Positions 43,423 through 53,996 of a stretch of 64,000 nt of DNA are shown piece after piece. The notes below the pieces were generated by a model that was given only the letters and a program-made list of their open reading frames with translations, was not told the DNA's origin and ran no database searches. Source of the DNA: Zymoseptoria tritici IPO323 (Eukaryota > Ascomycota > Dothideomycetes > Mycosphaerellales > Mycosphaerellaceae); NCBI RefSeq assembly GCF_000219625.1, contig NC_018204.1:434001-498000 (forward strand). Reading direction: 5' to 3'. The stretch's first letter is position 1; every line of letters begins with the position of its first letter. Made by a program: the position numbers and the translations under genes.

Positions 43423-44451
43423 ATGGAGCCGACATATGGCACTACGAAGCTCACCATGGCAGACCTCCTATCCCGCGACAAACGCGGACACCGACTCAAA
43501 CAACATGCGTTGAAATTGGATGACACATGTCTGGATTACCTCGATGATCGTTGCAAGGAAGATTCTTTCGATCGCTATCACATGCCCAAAGCCCATGAAT
43601 TCCTCCATCTGCTGGCCGGAATGTACCTTTTTTACGACTTGAAGAGCAAGGCCGAGGCGGTTGAGCTAGCATATCGTACGGGAAGCATTATGGTTGCGAG
43701 GCACAAGGGGAAGAAAGACAAGGATCATCCACGCCAAGCTGAGAAGAAGGACTTGGAAGCTCTTGCGGAGGAGGTGGGTGAGTTGTGGGAGGAGGAAAAA
43801 GACAAGGCAAAGGGCAAGAGAGAGGAAAAAGAAAAGGCAAAGCGGGAGAGAGAGGAAGCGGAAGAGAAGGCGGGAGAGGAAGAAGAGGAGGGAGATTCTG
43901 CCATCGAAGAGTCTGCCACTGAAGAGTCTGACATCGAAGGATCCGACATCGGAGAACCTGACATGGAAGAGCCCGACATCGAAGAGTCTGCCATCGACAA
44001 AAAGTCCGAGATGATCGATGAGCTTCAATTCCCACCTCCACGTTCTGCCACACCAAAGCCGAAAACCAAGATGGAGGCCAAGAGCACTCCCCGAGCCCCA
44101 AAATCCGGTTTGTCCTCCTGTCCTCCTGACATTCGGCTTACATCCCCGCTGACAACCATCTCCTCTCAAGTTCCCCACCATCCCCACACTACGACGACCA
44201 CCACCACTGCAAGGCCCATCCACACCCTCACCCACGACCTCCAAGTCAAGTACAACAAGCAGAAGCTCATCCAGCTCAACGCCGAGTGGAACAAGCTCAA
44301 CATCGAATTGACCAAAGTCAACAAGAAGTCGAACAACCTCAAGCAGAAATGCGAGGCAATGATGGCGAGCATCGCCGAGAAACAGGCCAGGGAAGTGGAA
44401 TTGAAGAAGGAGGTGCGCAAGATGCAGAAGGAAGTCGATATGCTGTTGTGA
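43423..44451 (+). CDS. 342-aa acidic coiled-coil protein
   Basis: Unrecognised, single exon. Start chosen at 43423 (MEPTYGTTKLTMADLLSRDK); the frame is open upstream, but that part has leader-like composition. Residues 1-90 look folded (LKLDDTCLDYLDDRCKEDSF; HEFLHLLAGMYLFYDLKSKA). Residues 100-155 are a charged Lys/Glu helix. Residues 158-195 are short acidic repeats of the type EESDIEGSDIGEPDMEEPDI. A Pro/Thr-rich linker with a seven-Thr run leads to a C-terminal coiled coil (LNAEWNKLNIELTKVNKKSN; EVELKKEVRKMQKEVDMLL). No membrane segment. It shares a repeat-bearing promoter with the coiled-coil gene at 42.1-42.9 kb, so the two may be co-regulated or interact. Confidence 0.78.
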   Translation: MEPTYGTTKLTMADLLSRDKRGHRLKQHALKLDDTCLDYLDDRCKEDSFDRYHMPKAHEFLHLLAGMYLFYDLKSKAEAVELAYRTGSIMVARHKGKKDKDHPRQAEKKDLEALAEEVGELWEEEKDKAKGKREEKEKAKREREEAEEKAGEEEEEGDSAIEESATEESDIEGSDIGEPDMEEPDIEESAIDKKSEMIDELQFPPPRSATPKPKTKMEAKSTPRAPKSGLSSCPPDIRLTSPLTTISSQVPHHPHTTTTTTTARPIHTLTHDLQVKYNKQKLIQLNAEWNKLNIELTKVNKKSNNLKQKCEAMMASIAEKQAREVELKKEVRKMQKEVDMLL

Positions 44452-45110
44452 GGAGGGATTCGTTTTGAAAGCTGGAGTTGATTCCTGTCTCGTGGGTGTA
44501 TCTTCAGGAATGTAATTCAGATAGGAGAGCGGGATATTGCAAGACCCGCCAGAATGATTTTGTGGTTGGTCGTCCGCGAATAATTTGCGTGTCGATTGGG
44601 AGATGCTTCGTGGAGAATTACAGGTTTTGGTGGATCTTTTTGCTGGTGGCTTTTCCTTTCTTCCTTTCTTTGCTGCCATGTTTGACAGATGTTCTTCCAA
44701 TTCGTGAACGCGCCAGCGATCTTTCTAGTCTGATTCAACAATTCGACGTTGTTGCCAGTGCCAGGATGATCCGTTGTATGTTGAGGAGTGGAATAGCATA
44801 AATTGTGAATGTTCTGTCTTTGCGACGAGAAAGAAAATGCTGGTACTTGCGGAAACGAGAGTGGAGATGTGTGGTCAGCGCTGATGAAGATTTCGCCATA
44901 ACAGCCAGCATTGATACGTGGAGACCAGTTCTCGATGACACAAAGACTTCCATTGTGTCACCTGTCGTCAGCAGCAGCAGCAGCAGCAGCAGCAGAAGTC
45001 CTTAACGCGATACCAGCTCATCGGACCATATTTGCCGGTTGCAGTCTTTATCAACAAGCGAACGAGCTGTGCATGCAGTGACGGATGAGTCGCACACCGA
45101 TGTGAATCCT
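44452..45110. other. intergenic with a CAG run
   Basis: Region downstream of two convergent genes. (CAG)9 at 44969-44995. No supported gene. Confidence 0.5.
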
Positions 45111-46333
45111 TCAAACCACTTCCCTCCCCTCCCAACTACTAATATCCTCCAAATACCCCTCCACAAAACCATTCAACCCCTCAGCGACACCTTTCCCAAC
45201 CCATCGCGGAGGATCCCCCTCCCCTTCTTCCTCGACGCCCACCCCCGCACCACCACTCCTTAGACTCAACCTTCCCACCATCCTCAGCAACTTCACTCTC
45301 GTCCGCTCCAACTCCACTTCCGCCTCCCTCCCAGCAGCAGCACCAGCACCAGCACCCCGTTGATCATCCCAACGCATCATCCCCGCGATAATCTCATCCA
45401 TCTCGAGCAAGTCCCGACTCTGGCGACGCAGAACAGCGCCGGATGTGGAGCTTCGTTTCGCAACCAGAAATGTCCGATGGTGGCCCACTAGATGTCGGAG
45501 ATGCTGCGCGACGTCGGCGGTCCCTGTTCCTGCCAATGAGCCGAAGTGTAGAGGTATTGATGGTGGACCGATCGGCGGAACAGAGCGGGTGTCCAACATT
45601 GTCGTTGATGCAGAGGGCGTTGGAGGAGGAGTAGGAGGAGAACGGTGCGAACGTGTAAAGACGGGTAGACCGGGAGGGAGGGAGGCTTGGAGGATTGTGC
45701 AAAGCAGAATGATTAGCAGGATCGCGGTGGAGAGGAGGCCTGTCCAGCGGGATATTTGCTCGCGATGAGCCCACGTCGCGGACGTGTAGAACTGTCATGT
45801 TTGGTCAGCATGTAAGACAGACTTGGGTCAATCCAACCAAGCACAGACGAAACGTACTTTGAGGTTTGCGATTGAAACCATGTCTGCTATTGCGCAGAGA
45901 TACCCAAGTCCATCCTCGGCTGGTTCATCGATGCTGTCTGGCTAATAGTTTACGTTGGGTCAGCGGCGTGGGTTGCGAAGAAAGCAGAAGCTTCCTGGGC
46001 AATCAACATGGGCGGGACAAAAGACTTACTGCGTTGCTGCCCGCACTTTCGGCTTCGCTGCTGTCTTCACCCGATCCTTCACCATCAACAACACTCTCTC
46101 TGTCGCCGCGATCCGATGAAGATGACAAGGCCTCCTCACCCGCAACTTCGTCACCCTCACCATCTTCGTTGTAATTCGATGGAGGAGACGAGACCTCACC
46201 ACTCGCAGCGCCCCGCTTAGCAACAAACTCGGTATAGAGTTTCAATTCTTCGGCGGAGGGTCGTGCGCTTTGGTCGGCGTCGCGCAGCCGCGCTATGGCT
46301 GCCTCTGGCTCTCCCGCGATGAGTCCGTCCTGC

Positions 46334-46368
<35 letters not shown>

Positions 46369-46548
46369 CTTTGAGCCCGGTGATGAAGCGTCGTCCCGGG
46401 AGGACTTTGGTCTTGACGAAGCGTTGTCCAGGTCTTCCGGATCCGCCGTGGCGGCGGTTGAGTCATGGCTGGATTGGGTGGAGGGAGGCATTGGGACCTC
46501 CTGGGCTGTAGCTGGCGAAAAAGATGATCTTTGGGCTCCTGGGATCAT
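45111..46548 (-). CDS. 427-aa single-pass membrane protein, paralog of the 27-kb gene
   Basis: Unknown function. Exons 46548-46030, 45941-45858, 45791-45111; introns 88 bp (GTAAGT, GCTGAC, TTAG) and 66 bp (GTACGT, CTGAC, GACAG), both phase 0. The N-terminal 200 residues are Ser/Asp/Glu-rich and disordered with a 12-Ser run from a GAT repeat. The membrane segment is at about 217-238 (WTGLLSTAILLIILLCTIL). A Pro-rich linker and a helical end follow, with VELERTRVKLLRMVGRLSLR and LNGFVEGYLEDISSWE, matching the 27-kb paralog (IEIERVRARLLRVTGTLSLR; EAVNLVVEEYLRSVSRWE). The second intron sits at the same place in both. Directly upstream (46549) an in-frame TAG separates it from another open stretch. 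Confidence 0.72.
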
Positions 46549-47330
46549 CTATCTGGCGTGATGGCGATCGACCGTGCTCCGTGTTGAGGTAGTTGATCGT
46601 TCTGAGCCGGATCCGGATTTTGCTGTCTGTGCTGAGCCGGAGAATGGGGAGTCTTCGAATAGAGGTACTGGAGGAGTGCTGACTTTACGAACTACTTGGC
46701 GAAGGAAAGAAGAATGTCCGCGCGATTTGACCAGTTCTGACATCCGACGGTTTTCGGTAGGCTCGATCGAGGACGAGAGAGTGTTTCCCACGCTGCCTTT
46801 GCTCAATTCCTGTAAGATGTCTGTGGGATGGTGCGCTGCGTCCGCGTCGTTCATTGTTTCCAGCACATCGTAAAAACGAAAGGTGAGATGTACTGCGAGT
46901 TCCCACGGTCTGGACCGTCGTTCGATTCCGACTTGTGTGGCGAAGAATTAGCAGAGTCAACTGTCAGGTAGTGGACCTCAAGGTCATGTTCGAACAACTC
47001 CTCGACTCAAGAATCCATCTCGTGTGGGCCTCAATAATCACCAGCCATGTTGAGAAGGATGACAGCTGTTTTGCATGAATGCTTTTATCGTCGAGGAGTA
47101 TTGTTACCATGTAATTCCCGCTGCCGAAGTCCAGCCCATGGTGTAACCTGCGCCTGGCCGCGGGCAGCAGCATTACTGCCGCCGGAAATCTCTCCTGGCA
47201 GCAAGAATCTCTTGTAGCCCATCGGAACCATGTCTGTCATCAAAGCCATCAGACTCTGCAATTCCAACTTCCATCGCACCGAAGTTTCCTTCATCTCCAG
47301 GTTGATAGAAACACCCACCTCAATATCACC
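46549..47330 (-). other. upstream open stretches on the minus strand, status unclear
   Basis: 46866-46549 is open in the same frame as the membrane-protein gene downstream and ends in a single TAG directly before its ATG (MLETMNDADAAHHPTDILQE; SRGHSSFLRQVVRKVSTPP), so it may be a lost N-terminal extension. 47320-46964 holds two coding-like stretches in different frames (EVGVSINLEMKETSVRWKLE; GLDFGSGNYMVTILLDDKSI) that overlap the promoter of the plus-strand gene at 47331. They could be a relic. Confidence 0.3.
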
Positions 47331-48287
47331 ATGGACACTACTTTCTCCGGTTCTGGTAGCGGGCAACTTCTCCACAAGTCCCCTGGAAAAAAATCCGGTC
47401 ACTCGATACCAATGCAAGAAATGGCAAGGCAGAGAAGACGAGAGATGATCAACAAACAGACGAATCAGAGCAATCATCTTCCACCTCGCAATCACACCCA
47501 CAAACTCGCCCTTGTCCACATCATCATCCCCGTCCTCATCGTCCTCGTCGGGTGCATAGTCCTCGTCGGGTGGCGTATCGATCAGAATCGCCTCCGCTTC
47601 GAGACATCACACGATCACCCTCTGATCGCCACGCTCCCCGCAACAACACACAACTTTACGGGTCTGGATCTGGATCTCCGACAGATAGTCTCCGGCATCC
47701 CCGTCTCCAACATCACGCAGATTCACATGTACCCATTCATCTGGAAGGAAACGCAGCGGACAATCCGCCAGGTCGAGATGTACGTAACGCGCTTTCGGGG
47801 TACGTGTGCGGCCTCTGCTTCGAGGTACAATGACCCGTTGCGCGAGGCGCTGGAAGCCGATGCACTCGCAAGAGCGACGGAAGGTTGGGACGGCCGTTTC
47901 TTGCGAGATCTCGATTGGGTTGAATTGCCGTTTCTGCGTTCGTTTCTACGTTCGTGCTGGGAAGGTGGCCGGACGATGGTTGCAATAGAGGATGCCATCA
48001 AGAACTCTCGGCGGAGGTTTCCCGGCACGATCGCGGAGATTGAAGCGTCGTTCCAAACACTGGCCGAGGCGTACAAAACCACGGCGGAGCTATTTCGTGC
48101 TCTGCAAGAGGGTCCGCTGGAGTTTGCTGCCAAGGTCGCGCAGGAGGGCGACGAGGGCTATGTGGATGACTTTCGGCATGTCCTCGGGAGATGCGTGGCG
48201 CGTGTGGAGAGCGCGGTGGAGGAGGTGAATGATGGTGGAAAGGCATGGCGGATCGAGGCGGAGACTGACACTGACGGTGTTGAGTGA
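47331..48287 (+). CDS. 318-aa single-pass membrane protein
   Basis: Unrecognised, single exon, start in a perfect CACCATGG context. Residues 1-57 are polar and basic (MARQRRREMINKQ), residues 59-81 one membrane segment (LALVHIIIPVLIVLVGCIVL), and residues 82-318 a helical domain probably on the lumenal or extracellular side: two N-glycosylation sequons (NFT, NIT) lie after the segment and the basic side faces the cytosol. The helical part includes IVSGIPVSNITQIHMYPFIW and EIEASFQTLAEAYKTTAELF. Two Cys (in RGTCAAS and RSCWEGG) could pair. It has the same overall plan as the membrane proteins at 0.5, 27, 45 and 54 kb without clear sequence identity. A transposon begins 112 bp after its stop. 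Confidence 0.72.
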   Translation: MDTTFSGSGSGQLLHKSPGKKSGHSIPMQEMARQRRREMINKQTNQSNHLPPRNHTHKLALVHIIIPVLIVLVGCIVLVGWRIDQNRLRFETSHDHPLIATLPATTHNFTGLDLDLRQIVSGIPVSNITQIHMYPFIWKETQRTIRQVEMYVTRFRGTCAASASRYNDPLREALEADALARATEGWDGRFLRDLDWVELPFLRSFLRSCWEGGRTMVAIEDAIKNSRRRFPGTIAEIEASFQTLAEAYKTTAELFRALQEGPLEFAAKVAQEGDEGYVDDFRHVLGRCVARVESAVEEVNDGGKAWRIEAETDTDGVE

Positions 48288-48399
48288 GGGGGAACAATGG
48301 AAGGTGTGATAGATGATGCTGCTGATGCTGAGAATGAGGATGAGACATGGAAGACAACAAACATTGAATCCATATTTTTTCCGATTGTGGGTGCGATCG

Positions 48400-48434
48400 C
48401 GGCCTAAACAGCAGTTTAGGTCACTACCTCAATT
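48400..48434 (+). repeat. left 35-bp TIR with internal hairpin
   Basis: Contains CCTAAAC-AGCA-GTTTAGG (48403-48420), itself a 7-bp-arm inverted repeat. Exact reverse complement of 53734-53768. Confidence 0.92.
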
Positions 48435-48599
48435 CTCATTTTCTTAAAACCTCGTTTTATCGATATTGCGCTTAGTAAGCGCTAAACGCTCGCAACGTCT
48501 ACCTCCTTGCTCGCAACATCGTTCTTCTTCTTTTTAATACCCTTAACACCCTCTCGCTATACTACGCGCCGCCCTTAATATCGACTACCTTCGAACCGA

Positions 48600-50520
48600 G
48601 ATCGAGCTCCTTCTTAGGGTCTCCGAATAGACCTACGACGACGTCGTTTAATAGCTAAGGGAAGAGCAGTAAGTAGCTATTAAGCCTCGAACGTTTAGAC
48701 GGATACTAGCTCGGTAGTAGCTATCTACGTATCCGAGGATCTATTAAGATAAGGACTATAAGGTACTACTATATATAAGGATTAAGGAGCTCTTCTAGAA
48801 GTAGGACATAAAGGACGAGTTGCTATTAAGATGCCTAAAGAAGGACGGCTTCGAGATTAGCCTATAGTAATTAGTAGATATCCGGAAGAAGCTAGGCTTA
48901 TATCGAAGGATCCTAAGAGATAGCTAGCCTAAACACGATAAGGTTATACGGATAGTGTTAGAGGGGACGATTATAGGTAGTACATTAGATAACTATAGAT
49001 ATAAACGATTAGTAAGGCACCTACGTAAGGAATATAATATTATTAGAAGGTCTATATATACGCTCGTAGGCTAGCTACGTCCGCTCGTAGGCTAGCTACG
49101 TCCGCTCGTAGGCTTAATTCGTCCGCTCGTAGGCTTAATTCGTCCGCTCGTAAACTCTAGTTTACGCTACTTCCCTTACTCGTAAACTCCTTCGCCTAGC
49201 TCGTACGCTAACGCCTATCTACTCGTAGGGATCGTATAGCCGACATCTCGTATTCCCTTAATCCTATAGGTCGTAATACTCGCTACCGCCGGAAGGGTAG
49301 TCGTAAGGATATTAAGCGTAGTCGTCTAAAGGCTAAGGGTCCTAATTATATATAGTCGGTAGATACCTACTATAAGTTCGAGATCTTCGGTATCTACTTT
49401 TACGCCTATATCGATATATATATATAGAAGATTATATAGATTTACGTAGGTACTATAGCTAAGACGGTCTTCTCGGTCTCTAAGTAGTATTTAGATATAG
49501 TCCGAGAACTTAGCTTTACGCTAAAGGTAGGCTCGCAACTAGTTATACTATACTCGTAGCTCTATAGCTCTACTAACTCTATTTATATATAGATTATACG
49601 GGTAGATTACGGCGTAGAGACTTCTTTAATAGCTAATATATACCTCTTCTACCGTAAACTTTAGGAGGGTTAGAGCATTAAGTTCCGCGATAGCTTCTAG
49701 TATATAACGAGTAAGGGTAATTAAACGATAGAGCGCTTCTAGGGTCTTAGTATAGCTATAGGGTAGAATCGATAGCGTAATTTCTTCTACCGGCTTCGCG
49801 ATAAAGGCCTCTATAGCGAAGATAGTAGGGCTAACCGTATAGCGTTCCTTATAGTCTACGTTCTAATCCTCCGGTTTACGGTCGAGCTATTTATTAATAG
49901 CTATAATAACTACGCTATTCGAAAGTAGCCTAAAGTCGAAGGGCACTTACCTAGTATTCCTACTTATAACTACGACTATCCTTCTAATAGCGTAGAGGAT
50001 CGCGGAATATACCTTAACGTAGAGTATCCGCGTATCTAGCGGATAGCGGATTAGTATACTTAATTCGGTTAGTATTCTCTACGTACGAGCGGCTCGCGAG
50101 TAGTTACGAGCGGTTACGAGCGGTTACGAGACGACTAGGGTTATAGAGCGGTATAGGGTTATAAGCTTATAGGCTAGCTTCTTAGCCTACTAGCGTTACG
50201 AGCGTTCTACGAGTAGTAGCGAGCGCTAACTATTAATAGATCTTCTTATATACCTTCCCCCGCCGACTCTATAGTAGGCTTCCGATATCCTAGTAGCTAG
50301 TAGCTATCCGGCGACGCTCGATAGTCGCGAGCTAGACGCTAATAATAATAAGATCTATATAGATATATATCTCTACCTCCGCGATACTACCGCTCGTTAC
50401 CTTACGGCCGGCAACGAGCTCGCGGAGTTTTAGACCCCTCCGAAGGGCGCTAAGTTATAGCCGCGTAACTATATAAGGGACTTCTTCCGCGCTAATAGCT
50501 TTATATTCGATTAAACGATA
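48600..50520 (+). pseudogene. integrase-core (rve, DDE) transposase, RIP-inactivated
   Basis: Read with TAG/TAA as Trp/Gln, the N-terminal part is a helix-turn-helix-like region (DELLLRCLKKDGFEISL; LVDIRKKLGLYRRILRDS; RLVRHLRKEYNIIRRSI). From about 49340 the catalytic core follows: SVDTYYKFEIFGIYFYAYID (first Asp), TVFSVSK, LVIL, IIRVDYGVETSLIANIYLF (second Asp, RxDxGxET motif), then TIERF with the Glu, and RLRDKGLYSEDSRANRIAFL. This is the pattern of a family of fungal proteins annotated as integrase core domain. More than fifteen stops interrupt it, all explicable by RIP. A 21-bp tandem repeat lies between the two parts, perhaps in an intron. Confidence 0.78.
49061..49152 (+). repeat. 21-bp tandem repeat, 4.4 copies
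   Basis: Two copies of CGCTCGTAGGCTAGCTACGTC, then two of CGCTCGTAGGCTTAATTCGTC, then a partial copy. It lies between the helix-turn-helix part and the catalytic core of the integrase. Confidence 0.88.
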
Positions 50521-50779
50521 TATAAGGCTATACCCTCCTACCCTCCTAGCCTTCCTCTTCCTCCTACTTACCTCCGTTCCTTATATATAGCCGTCTTATA
50601 GCTACCTCTTAGTTCTACCGTAACCCTACGGTACTACCCTATACCTCTTATACTAATCTCGGCGATAAGAACTATAGTTTCTACGGCTGCCCTCTACCCT
50701 CGCGAGTAGCTCCGGCGAGTAACGACGACGAGCCTATAAGCGACTACGAGCGCTAGCCTACCCCTCCTAGCTCCGGTGC

Positions 50780-52330
50780 TCGCGAGGGTATATATATTCC
50801 GTAGAGCCGTACGAATACTAAGATAAAGAAGGCGGCTAAGACGAAGGCCTATAAGTTACCTAACGCTACCGCTAACTTATTAAAGGAGGCTAAGAAGGCT
50901 AAGCGTTTAAGGGAGCTATTAGCTAATAATAAGAGTACGAGGGGCGGTGCCTAGGATAATAAGGATAAGCTACTACTACTATTTACTACTAAGTGCTTCC
51001 TTTATACCGTTACCCTTATAGATCCGGAGCCTATAGATAGTAAGGACGCCGACGATAATACGACGCCGGTATACTCCGATAAACGTAATAAGATCTTATA
51101 GTAAGCTTAGGGCGTTATTACCGAGATAGATACTATTCTTAAGGCCGCTAAGAAACATAACCGTAGAAGGCTCTTCTTAGAGTATCTACTAAACGAGAGC
51201 GTAGCTACGAAGTAGCGGCGAGATAAGAAGCCCTACTACGATATCTATTTAATAAGGGAGTATAGTAGGAATTAGCCTATTAAGCTCGGCGCTAATAACG
51301 TAGCTACTACGAATACTACGATTAGGATAATATAGCTATTTAATCTAACGATAACCGGTAGGGCTCCCTCGGCAACCGTTCGGATTACTTACGTTATCTA
51401 CTCTAGCGGCTAGAAGAATTACGACGATAGCTAGGTATATATAGACCTAAAACGCTCCGTAAAGAAGAACGGCGAGCCTATATTCTAGTATATAATTAGT
51501 TACGACGTATAGACCGATAGTACTATCCTATACCCTAACGGGCGTATATTTAAGGACAAGGACGGCGTTATTTACTATCCGTTTATATAGACTAATAGCT
51601 ATACTAGCGTCGACGGTAGGGAGATCCCCGTAGGTAAGAGTTACCTACTCGTAAGCTAGCTCGTACCGGAGGCTCGCTACCTTATAATAGCTATAGTAGG
51701 TCCGTCCGGTAGTAATAGTAAGACGCTCGTAGACTAGTCCGTAGGGCTCGTAAGCTGTTCGCGTTCCGCTCGTACTACCCTTAGCTCCTCGTAGTAGGAC
51801 TCTAGCCCTTAGCCTTAGTAACGCTCTAGCTCTAAACGCCCTACTAGCCGCGACCTTTAATTATCGCTAGTAAGCTAGCCTAACGACTATATTCTACTCG
51901 ACCCTAATATAGATAGCTTAGACGATATAGTAAGGGCTAAGGAAGCTACCGCGAACCGAGCTAAGGAGAATAGTATACCTTCGACGATTTCCTCCGTAGT
52001 AGCTAGTACGCTAGCGCTAGCGATCCGTTCGGACTCGACGATGCCCTCTTCGTTAGCGACAACGACGATACTAACGCCTTAGTTAAAGTCGAAGGCGAAG
52101 GAGCCTAGTAGTACTACTACTACTACTACTAACGCCGCTAGTTAAGGGGGTTTAGAGATACTAGAGGAGGTCGCCGAGCCGGTCGTTAAGCTAGTCGTTT
52201 AGTAGTAGAAGATAAAGAAGAAGAAGAAGGTTAACGAGCCGGTAGCTATTAGTACTAGATAGAGCGAGAGGTCTATTAAGCTTACCGAGAAGGGTAGGGC
52301 TAACTAGAAGGACTAATATATACGAATCTA
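50780..52330 (+). pseudogene. second plus-strand frame of the rve-type transposon
   Basis: Downstream of the integrase a long frame reads through scattered TAG/TAA: KAYKLPNATANLLKEAKKAK, RRRLFLEYLLNESVATK, RDKKPYYDIYLIREYSRN, KNGEPIF, DGVIYYPFI, SYLLVS and a Ser/Thr-rich tail (SSVVASTLALAIRSDSTMPS). No domain is recognised. It could be the C-terminal part of the transposase or a separate accessory protein. Confidence 0.45.
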
Positions 52331-52649
52331 ATAAATATACGCTACCGCCGACTCGCTCGTTACGTACTCGCGGACTAAATAGAATAGCTCGTAGCTAGAA
52401 GGAGCGATAAACGTATATCTTAATATCTTAATATCTTAATACCTTAATTCTCTTCCTTTAAAACGGCACGTAGTAGGCTCGTAGGCTAAAATAGCTAGCT
52501 CGTAAGCGTAAAAACGAGGGATTTAAGGAGATATATAGCAACTAACGTATTTATTTAGGTATTAACGTATAGGCTCGTAAGGCTCGCGGAGAGCTCGTAG
52601 GCTAAATCGATCTATCTATTAATCTATTACGCCTAGTCTACCGAACTTC

Positions 52650-53440
52650 TCGTTAATAGTACGCTAATACTACAATACTAACTACTTAATCTTAGCAATA
52701 GTAGCCTTTAACTTACTCCGCATATTATTAACCTTATCTATAATCTCCTTAATTAGCTTAGCCTTAATCTTAGCCTTTAGCTAACCTCTTATACCCTTTA
52801 AAACTCCGTTCTTACGCTTTAATTCCGATACCTCCGACTCTAGCGTAGCGATCTTATCCTACGTATTATTTATCTTACCTCGTATACTACTAACTACCTC
52901 CTTTAATATAGACTTCTTTTCTACCGGCTCCTCCTTAATCTTTACCTACTCTCTAGTAAAATACGGAGGCTTGCCTTTATAGTAGTAGTAAGCGTAGGTA
53001 GCGAGAGTCTTAGAAGTCTTATAGTCGAGTCCGCGATCCTCGTACTAGCCGTACTTAGTAACCGCCGGAATGCCTATTATTTATTATTAGCCTACGAGCC
53101 TTACTAAGAGCCGTACGAGCTATATTACCTTCGTCCGTCTCTATAACTCTACGTATATAATCGTATCTTATAAGTATCTAACGTCCGCTCTTCCTTATAT
53201 TACGGTTTACGCTCTATGCTCTAAGGAGGGCATCGTTCTATTAGAGGTCGGAGATATACTAGAAGTCTTTAGAGGTAGCCGTAGTAGACTTATCGTAGAC
53301 GAGGAGGTCGGTAGGTAGCTAAGGAGTAGGAGCGATAGCTATAGTAGATATAGTCGCTAGCTTATCGTCGTTATCGTCGGAGAGAGAGAGTCCGCGTAGG
53401 CGGTCGGGGTCGCGAGCCTTACTAAGTTCCGTATTAAGTA
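52650..53440 (-). pseudogene. minus-strand coiled-coil frame of the rve-type transposon
   Basis: Minus-strand reading with stops read through gives LSLSDDNDDKLATISTIAIA, SRTRL, then a clear coil: KIATLESEVSELKRKNGVLK, KAKLIKEIIDKVNNMRSKLK. It converges on the plus-strand frames, as the Myb-like gene does in the Harbinger copy. Probably an accessory protein of the element; function unknown. Confidence 0.4.
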
Positions 53441-53733
53441 CCGTAAAACTAGCTATTTTTACGTACGCGCGAGGGTACGATATTACGAGCGGTATATATT
53501 ATATAACGAGCGAGCTACGAGCGCGCGCGGTGGAGTAGTAGAAGTAGTAGTGTTAATAAGAGGTTTAAGAGTCGAAGAAAATAATACTTATCTAACTAAA
53601 CGGCGTATTAGCGCGCACTTATATATAATTATTAATAATTAGAGTAACTAGCGTAGCTATATAGCGACAATGTAAGCAATTGGCGATAATAGTAACAGTG
53701 GTAGTGGTGGTAGTTGTTATTGTAAGAAGTGAA

Positions 53734-53768
53734 AATTGAGGTAGTGACCTAAACTGCTGTTTAGGCCG
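53734..53768 (-). repeat. right 35-bp TIR with internal hairpin
   Basis: Contains CCTAAAC-TGCT-GTTTAGG (53748-53765). CGATCG follows directly. Confidence 0.92.
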
Positions 53769-53996
53769 CGATCGTGCCTGAGGCTCACACATGCCCCAGT
53801 CGTGTCGTGGCTCCAATTAATCTTCACTTCCATGATGGAAAAGTGAACATCTTTCGAACATTCCGTCAATCACCTCATCTGACAACATTCAGAACATGGA
53901 GCAAACTGAAAGCATGTTGTCTTCTCTTCATCTTCATCTTCAGTTCACCTTCTCCTCTTCTCCTCTTCTTCTCTTCTTCTCCATGTCATCATCACC

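Larger units (their letters stand above)
48400..53768 (+). mobile_element. 5.4-kb DNA transposon with an rve-type integrase, RIP-mutated
   Basis: Ends are perfect 35-bp inverted repeats (CGGCCTAAACAGCAGTTTAG and on), flanked on both sides by CGATCG (48394-48399 and 53769-53774), which may be a 6-bp target duplication but is itself palindromic. The interior has practically no CpA or TpG and very frequent TpA; outside the ends base composition is normal. It contains a plus-strand integrase-core gene, a second plus-strand Ser/Pro-rich frame and a minus-strand coiled-coil frame, all with many TAG/TAA stops. A cut-and-paste integrase with a 6-bp duplication would fit IS3EU-like elements; the superfamily is inference. 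It sits between two membrane-protein genes. Confidence 0.85.

Noticed and set aside
43666..44700. 344-codon minus-strand frame
   Set aside because: Antisense of the acidic coiled-coil gene, which has better codon use, a good start context and a sensible domain order.
48394..48399. CGATCG as proof of a 6-bp target duplication
   Set aside because: The hexamer is palindromic and could equally be an extension of the inverted repeats; kept only as a possibility.
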